From contig SKZX01000212.1 of assembly GCA_007127175.1 (NCBI GenBank), positions 1 to 7,715 on the forward strand: a stretch of DNA of 7,715 nucleotides. Reading direction: 5' to 3'. Source of the stretch: Desulfobacterales bacterium. Lineage in GTDB: Bacteria > Desulfobacterota > Desulfobacteria > Desulfobacterales > Desulfosalsimonadaceae. The translations under genes and the position numbers were made by a program. The notes under the pieces are model-generated. The model was not told where the DNA came from. It did no database searches and saw only the letters and a program-made list of their open reading frames with translations. Numbering within the stretch: position 1 is the stretch's first letter; each line of letters starts with the position of its first letter. Positions 1 through 7,467 of the stretch are shown here, piece after piece.

Positions 1-722
1 AATTTTACAGGCAGCTTAATCCGCTCATACTCCCGCCGCTCCATTCCTTTCTGCTCCAGGGCTCTTTTGATTTTATCGTTTTTGCGGCAGTAATCGAACA
101 GTCTGGATTCCAGGGCCGGGGCTTCGGTTTTCCATTTCTTGGTAATCCCGCTTTCCAGGCAGCTGACCTTGACATTGCTCTGGGCGACCAGGGAATAAGT
201 GGACACAGTGGCTGAAAAAAACTGGTCGTTGCCGAAAAAATCGCCTTCCTTGAGGACTGCAAGCAGAATATCCGGGGGCCGGGTGTCGACAATATCGGTT
301 GTTTTTTCGCCGGAAAATATGGCTTTAACCTCTCCTTTGTTGATAAAAAAGAGGCATTTTGAAATCTGCCCCTGTTCAATGATCACTTCGCCGGTTTTGA
401 AGCTGACATTTTTCATACCGTAGTAAAGGGCATTACCCTCATTAAGGTTGAGGCGGTCATAAAGGTCACTCCATACCTCCCTGCGCTCCGGATCGACGCC
501 CTGGTTTTTAGCCTCATCAATAGCGTCCCCAGCCCTGACGATTTCCGTCAGCGCCATGGGATCGACTTCATACAGCTTCTCACGGAGGGTTTCGGCCTTT
601 TCAAAATCTTTTTGCTCGACACACCCCAGGACCAGTTCTAGCAGGAGCTTGACCGCGTCATCAGTCCTGTTTTCACTCACGTACTGGTCAACGCGTGCTT
701 CCTGCGCCTTGATGTCGCTCAT
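1..722 (-). CDS. Cyclic nucleotide-binding-fold protein with start of a PilZ domain (partial, C-terminus cut by window edge)
   Basis: The reading frame is open for 240 codons from an ATG at 722 to the window edge. A GAGGAAA ribosome binding site lies just upstream (727-733). Residues 1-90 are charged and helical. Residues about 92-195 resemble a CRP-type cyclic nucleotide-binding beta-roll (strands around FKTGEVIIEQGQ and CLFFINKGEVKAIF, then GDFFGNDQFF). Residues 229-238 read RREYERIKLP. This contains RxxxR (R230 and R234) and matches the opening of c-di-GMP-binding PilZ domains, so a PilZ domain probably continues outside the window. In the phosphate-binding cassette the usual FGE is GND and the usual Arg is replaced within the STYS stretch, so classical cAMP binding is doubtful. 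The likely role is a cytoplasmic second-messenger receptor, but its target is unknown. It is the last gene of the left-hand gene trio. Confidence 0.85.
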   Translation of the reverse strand, partial: MSDIKAQEARVDQYVSENRTDDAVKLLLELVLGCVEQKDFEKAETLREKLYEVDPMALTEIVRAGDAIDEAKNQGVDPERREVWSDLYDRLNLNEGNALYYGMKNVSFKTGEVIIEQGQISKCLFFINKGEVKAIFSGEKTTDIVDTRPPDILLAVLKEGDFFGNDQFFSATVSTYSLVAQSNVKVSCLESGITKKWKTEAPALESRLFDYCRKNDKIKRALEQKGMERREYERIKLPVK

Positions 723-811
723 ATGCTTTCCTCTTTTGTGTCGATCCACGGCAATGTCGGGCTCGGCCTGATCCTTTCCAGTGAATCCGGTCTAGGGTTT
801 TAAAAGCGCTT

Positions 812-2524
812 CTATCGCTTGATCTCGGCAAGCGCCCTAACGGCGGCGGAGCGCACGCTTTCAGGTTCTTTCCTGCCAAAAAATTTTTTCTTCCGGATGA
901 TGCTGTCAAGCGCTGAAATCGCCTGGCCGGCTCTCATCCGCCCAAGGGCTTCGCAAGCCTTTTCCCTGATTTCATCCCGATTTCCCCTCCTGGCAACAAG
1001 GGGGCTTGAAGACACTTGGTCGATCAGCCAGGGGATGGCGGGTTCGTACTGCAGGGCCCCGATAACGGAAATGACATAGGGTTGCAACTGTTCATCCACA
1101 TATTCAAACTTGTCGTTAAGGATCCGCCCTGCATCCTGGCCGCCGATAGCCTGTATGCTTTTTATGGCTTCCCGCTGCACCCTGTAATCCGGTGAATCGA
1201 GGCATTTCTCAAGGGCCGGCAGATGCCCCTCGTTACCGAGGCGGCCCAGAAGCAGCACCAGGTTCCGTGTATAATACCACGGCCCGTCTTCCTCCAACCG
1301 TTTCAACAGGTGCGGCGCAGCCTGAAGGCCCACCTGCGTGATCGTCTGGATGATCCGGTTTCTCTCCGACATATCATTGCTGTCTCTTAAGCGGTCAAGA
1401 AGCGTTTCCATGTTTTTACTGCCAAGACTGACAAGGCTGTCTATGTCTTCCTTTTGAGATTCCTGACCGGTTTGCCCGGTTTTTTTAAACGTTTTTGCCA
1501 TCAGGTCATCAAGAAGCTCCTCCTCCGCCAGCTGCTGGACCATGTTTTGGGCAATGTTTTGTATAGCATCGTTTCTTGCAGGCACTTCGCGGGCGATTCG
1601 GTCATAAGAATCGATGATTCTGGCCACCTGGTCCCTTTTGCCCGATTTCACCAGCCGGCGGACGAGGTTCGCTGTTCTGCCGGATACCATCTCGAAGGCA
1701 TCGACCGCCTCTGTTTCAAAACGGGCCCATGCGGACAGTATTTTGGACAGCTCCACCCGGAGGCCGGTATGGCCGGTGGATTCGAGCTTCTCGTCAACCC
1801 GTGACATGATGGCGGCCACTGATTTTCGAATTGCCACATCCTCATGGGCCAGGGCCTTTTCCATGCGCTTCAGAAGCATGGCGACAACCTTTTTTTCCCC
1901 CGCATACACCAGCTGCGAAAACACGTCCGGCAACGACGCTTCCATTTTGGCGTCTGTAAAAATCTCATCGCCCGACCCGGCGATGCGTTTCAGCGCGTCT
2001 GCAAGCAGGCCCGCTGCCGGCCCGGAAACATGCTGCTGTTCCCCCTCGGGCCCGGTCGATTGTTGCTTCGCCCCGTCGGATTTGACATAAACTTTTTCCG
2101 CTACACGCACATGGAATATGCCCTGTTTCTCAACAAGGCCGGGCAATCCGCCATCCGTGTCAAACGCTTCCGCGGGTTTTGCCAAAATCTCCAGAAAAGC
2201 CTTCAGTTCGTCTTCGCCAAGCCCTCTTTCAAAGGCAATGCTGTTGACGCCCAATTCCGCCATTATCCCCTTGAAAGCGCGAACGCGGTCGGCGTTCTGA
2301 AGCTTTTCCCGGAGGACGTCCCCCTGGATCAGCAGTTTTGATTCCGCCTCAGCATATTCCAGGCTTTCTTCCGTTTCAAGAATGTCCGCTATGGCCTGAT
2401 ACAGCCGTTGGATACCGCTTGCGACAATGTTGCTGTCCGGCGGGTAAAGCCGGATATTGGTGATCGCCCCGTTCAGGGCAAACAACAGGTCAACGGCTTT
2501 TTGTGAAGACCGGAAGGAAACCAT
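812..2524 (-). CDS. HEAT-repeat protein with a conserved 'LYPP' N-terminal helical domain
   Basis: The protein has 570 residues from the ATG at 2524. A GTG at 2539 would add five residues. I prefer the ATG because TGAGG lies nine bases before it, whereas the GTG has no Shine-Dalgarno sequence at a usual distance. Residues about 8-50 form an amphipathic helical segment with the RLYPPDSN signature common in deltaproteobacterial multi-helix regulatory proteins. The middle (about 155-175) is a Gly/Gln/Ser-rich linker. From about residue 365 to the C-terminus there are several HEAT/PBS-lyase-like helical pairs, for example around APHLLKRLEED, HLPALEKCLDS, AIPWLIDQVS and VRSAAVRALAEI. There is no signal peptide, membrane segment or catalytic motif, so it is probably a cytoplasmic scaffold or adaptor. 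It lies 37 bp after the HsdR_N-like gene and 89 bp before the CNBD-PilZ gene. Its specific function is unknown. Confidence 0.87.
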   Translation of the reverse strand: MVSFRSSQKAVDLLFALNGAITNIRLYPPDSNIVASGIQRLYQAIADILETEESLEYAEAESKLLIQGDVLREKLQNADRVRAFKGIMAELGVNSIAFERGLGEDELKAFLEILAKPAEAFDTDGGLPGLVEKQGIFHVRVAEKVYVKSDGAKQQSTGPEGEQQHVSGPAAGLLADALKRIAGSGDEIFTDAKMEASLPDVFSQLVYAGEKKVVAMLLKRMEKALAHEDVAIRKSVAAIMSRVDEKLESTGHTGLRVELSKILSAWARFETEAVDAFEMVSGRTANLVRRLVKSGKRDQVARIIDSYDRIAREVPARNDAIQNIAQNMVQQLAEEELLDDLMAKTFKKTGQTGQESQKEDIDSLVSLGSKNMETLLDRLRDSNDMSERNRIIQTITQVGLQAAPHLLKRLEEDGPWYYTRNLVLLLGRLGNEGHLPALEKCLDSPDYRVQREAIKSIQAIGGQDAGRILNDKFEYVDEQLQPYVISVIGALQYEPAIPWLIDQVSSSPLVARRGNRDEIREKACEALGRMRAGQAISALDSIIRKKKFFGRKEPESVRSAAVRALAEIKR

Positions 2525-2530
2525 GGGTTC

Positions 2531-2539
2531 ATGCCTCAC
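2531..2539 (-). promoter_or_regulatory. Ribosome binding site deciding the HEAT-protein start
   Basis: On the minus strand GTGAGG (2539-2534) precedes the ATG at 2524 by nine bases. The same bases supply the alternative in-frame GTG, which itself lacks an upstream Shine-Dalgarno sequence. This favours the ATG start. Confidence 0.5.
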
Positions 2540-2561
2540 ACATTATTTGCGATCAGTCGCC

Positions 2562-3104
2562 TCAGCTGCCGTTTCCGGCCCTGTTGACATTCAATATATC
2601 ATAAGACCGAAAAATAATTTTTTCTTTTTCCCGTCTGTCTGCGGGCAGCACGTCGGCTTTCATTTCCGCAATCATCTGCCGTGCCGTTTGAGGTGATGGT
2701 ATCGCGTCAAGCCCTTCGCCGATGAGCTTGCGGGTAATCGCATTGAAAACCAGGGCGGTATGTCCATCGGATGCAACGGCAAGGGGTATGGGGCGCTCAC
2801 CGGCAATCCGGGCGGCATAAACCACCTCCCTTTCCCTCGAACCCAAGGACCCGGCCGCACATTTGATCACCATGAACATATTGCCGTCAACAAAAACTAC
2901 GAGGTCCAGCTTTGTGCGATAGGGTCCGCCCGAAACATCAAGAAAAAGGTCCATGTCCACCTGGATATCCTTGCGTTCATAGCCTTTTTCATTGACCAGG
3001 TATTTTTCCACAGCCTGCCGGTTGGCTTCGGCGCCGACATCGAGCACCGGTTTGCCGGTCACGAAATCGGTAATCACGCGGTGGTTTGAAAAGCCGCAGG
3101 CCAT
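2562..3104 (-). CDS. Small HsdR_N-type (PD-(D/E)xK fold) protein lacking the catalytic E-x-K
   Basis: The protein has 180 residues. Its ATG is preceded by GAGGA (3111-3115) at a six-base spacing. Residues about 20-130 resemble the type I restriction enzyme R-subunit N-terminal domain (HSDR_N_2 family). The features are a helix with GAEANRQAVEKYLV (E26, R29), then a strand with KLDLVVFVDG (D67), then the strand MFMVIKCAAGS. In active members the last strand ends in an E-x-K motif such as VECKA. Here the equivalent positions are K81 and A83, so the metal-binding Glu and catalytic Lys are missing. No helicase or methylase gene is nearby. It is therefore unlikely to be a restriction enzyme and may be a binding or regulatory relic of the fold. 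It lies 72 bp after rsfS-gpmI and 22-37 bp before the HEAT gene. Confidence 0.83.
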   Translation of the reverse strand: MACGFSNHRVITDFVTGKPVLDVGAEANRQAVEKYLVNEKGYERKDIQVDMDLFLDVSGGPYRTKLDLVVFVDGNMFMVIKCAAGSLGSREREVVYAARIAGERPIPLAVASDGHTALVFNAITRKLIGEGLDAIPSPQTARQMIAEMKADVLPADRREKEKIIFRSYDILNVNRAGNGS

Positions 3105-3176
3105 ATTTTATCCTCGGGTTCTTTCTGTTTTAAAACCTAATGCGGTTTTCCGGATAAATCAACAAGCCCCTGCCCC

Positions 3177-5111
3177 TCAGGGCTTTTCGATCAACGACTG
3201 CCCCGTCATATCAACGGGTTTCCCAATATCCATGACGTCCAGGATCGTCGGTGCGATATCCCCCAACACACCGGGGCGAAGCCTGTCTTCTCCGCCCGTG
3301 CCGTTGACAAGAACAAATGGTACGTCGTTCAGGGTGTGTGCCGTATACGGCTTTCCCGCTTCCAGCATTTTTTCAGAATTGCCGTGGTCCGCCGTTACCA
3401 TTACCGTGTAACCGTTTTCAAGTGCGCACGCGACAACTTTTTCTACGCACTTGTCCACCACCTCGCTGGCCTTGACGGCTGCCGACATGACGCCGGTATG
3501 TCCCACCATGTCGAGGTTGGCGAAATTCATTACCACCAGGTCATAACGCCCCGAGCCGATCCGCCGGACCGCCTCCTCGGCGACCTCAAAGGCGCTCATT
3601 TCCGGTTTTTCATCATATGTGCGGATATCCCTCGGCGATGGGATCAAAACCCTTTCTTCGTTTTCAAAGGGGTCTTCTTCCCCGCCGTTGAAAAAATAGG
3701 TGACGTGCGCGTACTTTTCCGTTTCAGCCAGGCGGAGTTGCCGGAACCCCTCTCTGCTGACCACTTCCCCCAGGATGTTTTTGAGATGAACCGGCCCGAA
3801 AGCCACGGGAAGGTCAAATGTTTCATCATATCGGGTCATGCAGACATATGCCGAAAGCGCCGGTTTCTTTTCCCGTTGAAACAAATCAAAGCCTTCCTGC
3901 GTAAAAGCGCGCGTCATCTGCCGGGCACGGTCGGGCCGGAAATTGAAAAACACGATGCCGTCACCGTCGTCAATCCCGCTAAACGGTTCTCCGTCCGGCC
4001 CCTCCATGGTCACGGGCTTAACGAACTCATCGGTTTCCCCTTTTGCATAGGCGTTTTTGACAGCTTGCACGGGATCTGTTCCCACCGTCCCTTCGCCCAG
4101 GGTGTAGAGCCGGTAAGCCTTCTCGGTGCGATCCCACCGGGTGTCGCGGTCCATGGCGTAAAACCGGCCGCACAGGGTTGCTATTCGGCCCAGGCCTATT
4201 TCCCGGCAGGCCGCCGCAACGCGCTCCACATAACCGGCCCCGCTGTCCGGCGGCGTATCTCTTCCGTCCAGGATCGCATGGATATATACATTTTCGATGC
4301 TGTTTTCTTTTGCCAGGTCGATCAGGGCCAGCAGGTGATGCAGTTGGCTGTGTACCCCTGCATCGGAGACCAGCCCCATGAGGTGAAGGGTGGAACCCTT
4401 TTTGCGGACCGTTTCCATGCAGGCCGTGAGCGCTTCGTTTTTGAAAAACGAGCCGTCTTCAATGGCCATGTCGATGCGCAGGAGCACCTGATAGACGATC
4501 CTGCCGGCCCCGATGTTGAGGTGCCCCACCTCGGAATTCCCCATGACCCCCTCGGGCAGGCCGACCGCCTTTCCGGAACACTTGAGCCGGGTGTTGGGAT
4601 AACGGCTGCAAAGCGTGTCAAAAAAAGGCGTGTTGGCAAGCCAGGTGGCGTTGTCCCCGTCCGGGTCCGCAATGCCCCATCCGTCCAGAATCATCAATAC
4701 GCATTTGTTTTTCAAAGGCTTATCCGGCAGCACGTCCCGTTTTTCCGTGTTTTCCATGAACTGTTTCACATCCGGCCTTTTCGCATCGGACCACAGGCTT
4801 TCAATGTCGTAGAACCGGCGCACCGGTTCGTGAAAAACATGGACAACCACATGCCCGTAATCCAGGAGCGCCCAATGCCCTTCCTTTATCCCCTCGACGC
4901 CCAGGGCCTTGACGCCCGACTTTTTCAGCTCCCTTTCTATGAAGTCCGCTATAGCGGTTACCTGCCGGTGGGAGCGGCCGGACGCGATCAGAAAGTAATC
5001 GGTGACATCAGACAGGCCTCTGACATCGAGAACGGCCACTTCAACGGCCTTCCGCGCCATTGCTGCCTGCACGCACAGCGCAAGCGTGGGATCATTTACA
5101 TCAATTGTCAT
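3177..5111 (-). CDS. gpmI: Fusion: ribosome silencing factor RsfS + 2,3-bisphosphoglycerate-independent phosphoglycerate mutase GpmI
   Basis: One uninterrupted 644-residue frame joins two full domains. Residues about 8-110 are RsfS (Iojap family): DVTDYFLIASGRS, GHWALLDYG and HVFHEPVRRFYDIESLW. RsfS binds ribosomal protein uL14 and blocks subunit joining when nutrients are scarce. Residues about 137-644 are GpmI, which interconverts 3- and 2-phosphoglycerate. Its metal and catalytic residues are all visible: D143 (LDGWG), S193 (GNSEVGH), H254, D282-D285 (DGRD), R316, R392/R395 (FRPDR), K466, D534/H538, D575/H576 (ADHGN) and H592. The linker is about 25 residues. Met119 (ATG at 4757) could start GpmI alone but has no convincing Shine-Dalgarno sequence. 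The gene's ATG overlaps the nadD stop (ATGA), and AAAGGG lies inside nadD. Separate genes are usual for this pair, so the fusion is notable. Confidence 0.95.
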   Translation of the reverse strand: MTIDVNDPTLALCVQAAMARKAVEVAVLDVRGLSDVTDYFLIASGRSHRQVTAIADFIERELKKSGVKALGVEGIKEGHWALLDYGHVVVHVFHEPVRRFYDIESLWSDAKRPDVKQFMENTEKRDVLPDKPLKNKCVLMILDGWGIADPDGDNATWLANTPFFDTLCSRYPNTRLKCSGKAVGLPEGVMGNSEVGHLNIGAGRIVYQVLLRIDMAIEDGSFFKNEALTACMETVRKKGSTLHLMGLVSDAGVHSQLHHLLALIDLAKENSIENVYIHAILDGRDTPPDSGAGYVERVAAACREIGLGRIATLCGRFYAMDRDTRWDRTEKAYRLYTLGEGTVGTDPVQAVKNAYAKGETDEFVKPVTMEGPDGEPFSGIDDGDGIVFFNFRPDRARQMTRAFTQEGFDLFQREKKPALSAYVCMTRYDETFDLPVAFGPVHLKNILGEVVSREGFRQLRLAETEKYAHVTYFFNGGEEDPFENEERVLIPSPRDIRTYDEKPEMSAFEVAEEAVRRIGSGRYDLVVMNFANLDMVGHTGVMSAAVKASEVVDKCVEKVVACALENGYTVMVTADHGNSEKMLEAGKPYTAHTLNDVPFVLVNGTGGEDRLRPGVLGDIAPTILDVMDIGKPVDMTGQSLIEKP

Positions 5112-5776
5112 GCATACAACCCTTTTTCATGAATGTATGAGGCCACGGGTTCAGGGACCAGGTACCGGATCGATCTGCCCTGGCTCACCATCCGGCGGAT
5201 GGCGGTTGCGGAAATGTCCAGGGTGGTTACGGGAAAAAGGTATACGGGCTTCAGCGTCTCATGGGCGAAACGATTTTCTTTCTTTTCAAACACATAACCT
5301 GAAGAAACGGTTTTTCTGATATACGCGCCGATGCCGGAAAAGGCGGAATCTCTTGTAGCCGCCATGTCATCCGGGCGCGACATGACGATAAACGGTATGG
5401 CTTCAAAAAGATCACCAAAATTCTTCCACGTTTCGATTTCAAGAAATGCATCCCGCCCGATGATGAGAAAACAATCGGTTGAGGCTGGAATGTGGCGGCC
5501 CAGCTGCCGGACCGTATCAATGGTGTAGGACCTGCCCGGCCGCTTCATCTCGACATCGGAGATAGAAAAACCGGGCTCGCCACCGATGGCCAGAGACAGC
5601 ATTTCAAAACGGTCCGTATCCTCTGCAAGCCCGTCTTTTCCCTTGTGCGGCGGATTGGCCGCCGGGATAAAGTGGACCTGGTCCAGGCCGAATCCTTCCA
5701 TCACCTCGATAGCAACCCGAAGATGCCCGTAATGGACCGGGTTGAATGTGCCGCCGAACAGTCCCGCGCGTTTCAA
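5108..5776 (-). CDS. nadD: Nicotinate-nucleotide adenylyltransferase
   Basis: NadD transfers AMP from ATP to nicotinate mononucleotide, giving deamido-NAD in cytoplasmic NAD synthesis. From the TTG at 5776 the protein has 222 residues, normal for the family. It starts directly before the first beta strand. GLFGGTFNPVHYGHL holds the nucleotidyltransferase HxGH motif (H15 and H18). AANPPHK follows at about residue 46, IIGRDAF in the middle, and ISATAIR (188-194, the ISSTxxR motif) near the C-terminus. The start was chosen because AAGGA lies five bases upstream. A longer in-frame TTG at 5869 would overlap proA and add an unrelated, low-complexity 31-residue extension. The stop overlaps the rsfS-gpmI start by four bases, so translation of the two is probably coupled. 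nadD next to rsfS is a common bacterial arrangement. Confidence 0.95.
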   Translation of the reverse strand: MKRAGLFGGTFNPVHYGHLRVAIEVMEGFGLDQVHFIPAANPPHKGKDGLAEDTDRFEMLSLAIGGEPGFSISDVEMKRPGRSYTIDTVRQLGRHIPASTDCFLIIGRDAFLEIETWKNFGDLFEAIPFIVMSRPDDMAATRDSAFSGIGAYIRKTVSSGYVFEKKENRFAHETLKPVYLFPVTTLDISATAIRRMVSQGRSIRYLVPEPVASYIHEKGLYA

Positions 5777-5781
5777 ATCAA

Positions 5782-5786
5782 TCCTT
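5782..5786 (-). promoter_or_regulatory. Ribosome binding site supporting the nadD TTG start
   Basis: On the minus strand AAGGA stands five bases before the TTG at 5776. No in-frame ATG exists between the proA stop and the conserved GLFGGTFNP strand. This site is therefore the main support for a TTG start. Confidence 0.6.
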
Positions 5787-5834
5787 TTCCATCCCTCAGA
5801 ATTTATATTTAACGGGATACCAGGGGTCCCGGGG

Positions 5835-7091
5835 TCAGGTGCGGACCTGCCCGCTGCCCCGCACAACAAACTTGGTCGTGGTCAACTCCTTCAGGCCCAT
5901 GGGGCCGAACGCATGGAGCTTGGACGTGCTGATACCCATCTCCGCTCCAAGGCCCAACTGGCCGCCGTCGTTGAACCGGGTGGAGGCATTGACCAGGACC
6001 ACGGATGAGTCCACCCCTTTCAAAAACCGTTCGGCGTTTCCGTAGTCCGAGGTGACGATCGCCTCGGTGTGCTGCGATCCATAGCGGGCGATATGGGCCA
6101 TTGCCTCATCGATATTTTCCACGACCCGGACCGACAGGATCAGGTCCAGGTATTCTTCGTACCAATCTTCTTCCGTGGCCCTGGAAGCAGCGGGCAGAAT
6201 GCGGCGGGTCTGTTCGCAGCCCCGGATGGCCACACCTGCGCCTTCAAACCGCGCACCCATTTCAGGCAGAAAAACCGGCGCCGCATCCTTGTGGACCAGC
6301 AGCGTTTCCATGGCATTGCAGACACCGGGGCGCTGCACCTTGGCATTGAAGCAGATGTCTTCGGCCGTTTTCATATCCGCCGTGCGGTCTACGAACACGT
6401 GGCAGACGCCCTTGTAATGCTTTAAAACCGGTATCTTGGAGTTTTCCACCACGAAACGGATCAGGCCTTCGCCCCCCCGGGGGATAATGAGATCGATTTC
6501 CTCCTCCCGGGCAAGGAGCACGTTGATGGCCACGCGGTCCGTGACCGGGACCACCTGGACGGCGTTTTCGGGCATGGCTGCTTTCGCCAACCCATGCGAT
6601 ATTGATTTTGCCAGGGCCAGGTTGGAATGAATGGCTTCAGAGCCTCCGCGCAGGATAACGGCGTTTCCCGATTTCAAACACAGGCCCGCCGCGTCGATGG
6701 TCACGTTGGGGCGCGATTCGTAGACAATGCCGATGACTCCCAGGGGTATGCGCACCCGGCTGACTTCCAGCCCGTTGGGCCGAACCCATGTGCCGTCAGC
6801 CGATCCAACGGGGTCCTGCAGCCCGGCAACGTCCATGAGGCCTTCCGCCATGGCTGTTATGGTTTTGTCCCCAACGGTCAACCGGTCGATCATGGCATCG
6901 GAGAGCCCGTTTTTTCGTGCCGCCTCAAGGTCCAGGGCGTTCTGCGACCGGATATACGGCGCCTGCTCGACGATATTGTCGGCGATCGCCTTCAGGGCAT
7001 CGTTTTTTTTGGCTGTTGAACAGCCCGCCACTGCCGGCGCGGCCTGCCTTGCCTGTTTCGCCATTGCCAGAACGATTTCTTCAACCGTCAT
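5835..7091 (-). CDS. proA: Glutamate-5-semialdehyde dehydrogenase (gamma-glutamyl phosphate reductase)
   Basis: ProA reduces gamma-glutamyl phosphate to glutamate-5-semialdehyde with NADPH, the second step of proline synthesis from glutamate. The 418-residue length is typical. Family landmarks are RIPLGVIGIVYESRPNVT (about 114-131), the LRGGSEA loop (147-153), LIIPRGGEGLI (201-211), the catalytic cysteine C258 in QRPGVCNAMETLLV, and the C-terminal STRFNDGGQLGLGAEMGIST. The ATG at 7091 has a strong GGAGG (7098-7102) at a six-base spacing. nadD follows after 58 bp. The gene for its partner enzyme, glutamate 5-kinase (proB), is not in the window and may lie upstream, to the right of the repeats. 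The upstream leader is occupied by a giant palindromic repeat that begins four bases beyond the ribosome binding site. Confidence 0.97.
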   Translation of the reverse strand: MTVEEIVLAMAKQARQAAPAVAGCSTAKKNDALKAIADNIVEQAPYIRSQNALDLEAARKNGLSDAMIDRLTVGDKTITAMAEGLMDVAGLQDPVGSADGTWVRPNGLEVSRVRIPLGVIGIVYESRPNVTIDAAGLCLKSGNAVILRGGSEAIHSNLALAKSISHGLAKAAMPENAVQVVPVTDRVAINVLLAREEEIDLIIPRGGEGLIRFVVENSKIPVLKHYKGVCHVFVDRTADMKTAEDICFNAKVQRPGVCNAMETLLVHKDAAPVFLPEMGARFEGAGVAIRGCEQTRRILPAASRATEEDWYEEYLDLILSVRVVENIDEAMAHIARYGSQHTEAIVTSDYGNAERFLKGVDSSVVLVNASTRFNDGGQLGLGAEMGISTSKLHAFGPMGLKELTTTKFVVRGSGQVRT

Positions 7092-7106
7092 AAACCGCCT
7101 CCATCA

Positions 7107-7324
7107 TTATAATAAGGACAATTTCCACCGGGGGCACCGGGTATTGCCCTTGCAACTGCAGGAGAACGCTGATATCTCCATGGCTTGCTCAGACACGCCC
7201 TGTGATAAACAGCAAAGCCACAGGGCGATTGTCCGCGCTTCGCCAGGAGCTATCAGCAACCCCCTGCAATTGTTGCCGCGGGCAATACCCGGCACCGCCC
7301 GGTGGAAATTGACCAATTTTATAA
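7107..7324. repeat. Giant imperfect palindrome, copy 1
   Basis: This 218-bp segment folds back on itself around a 14-base loop (7205-7218). TTATAA boxes (7107-7112 and 7319-7324) mark the ends. Paired blocks from base to tip: 7119-7132 with 7298-7311 (14 bp exact), 7137-7149 with 7280-7292 (13 bp exact), 7152-7156 with 7272-7276, 7157-7162 with 7263-7268, 7168-7179 with 7246-7257 (one mismatch), 7181-7184 with 7242-7245, and 7196-7204 with 7219-7227 (9 bp exact). It shares block order and sequence with copy 2 at 7468-7677. It contains no supported gene. It may be a foldback or MITE-like mobile element or encode a structured RNA. I see no clear target duplication beyond the palindromic TTATAA boxes. 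Confidence 0.9.
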
Positions 7325-7363
7325 GGTCGGTCAACCGGGATTAATGAACGCCCAGTGCATCCG

Positions 7364-7405
7364 CTTGCTGGGATTTGGTAGCTTCGAACTCGATTTCCCA
7401 ACAAG
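7364..7405. other. Possible short stem-loop between the two palindromes
   Basis: CTTGCTGGGA (7364-7373) can pair with TCCCAACAAG (7396-7405) with one mismatch and a 22-base loop containing TTCGAA. The rest of the spacer 7325-7467 shows no gene or recognisable signal. The stem is short enough to be chance. Confidence 0.3.
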
Positions 7406-7467
7406 GAGATAGGTCCGAAGTCAGGTATATTTTTATTCAAGTGTTTTATGAGACAACAATAACCCAT

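Noticed and set aside
3134..3151. AAAACC/GGTTTT stem-loop between rsfS-gpmI and the HsdR_N-like gene
   Set aside because: The stem is only six AT-rich pairs and is followed by AAAAC rather than a T run on the transcribed strand, so it is not a credible terminator.
3336..5132. Long plus-strand open frame of 598 codons opposite rsfS-gpmI
   Set aside because: It is the antisense shadow of a gene with all catalytic motifs intact. Its translation has no recognisable domain, and codon bias of the real gene explains the lack of stops.
5777..5869. Longer nadD start at the TTG at 5869
   Set aside because: It would overlap the proA C-terminus by 35 bases and add 31 residues not found in NadD proteins. 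The TTG at 5776 has a well-placed AAGGA.
7106..7111. Perfect TATAAT on the minus strand just upstream of proA
   Set aside because: A start about seven bases downstream would fall inside the GGAGG ribosome binding site. The -35 position at 17-bp spacing reads CCCCCG, unlike TTGACA. The match is best explained as the repeat's AT-rich end box.
7379..7400. TTCGAACTC resembling a tRNA T-loop
   Set aside because: No acceptor, D or anticodon arms can be built around it on either strand.
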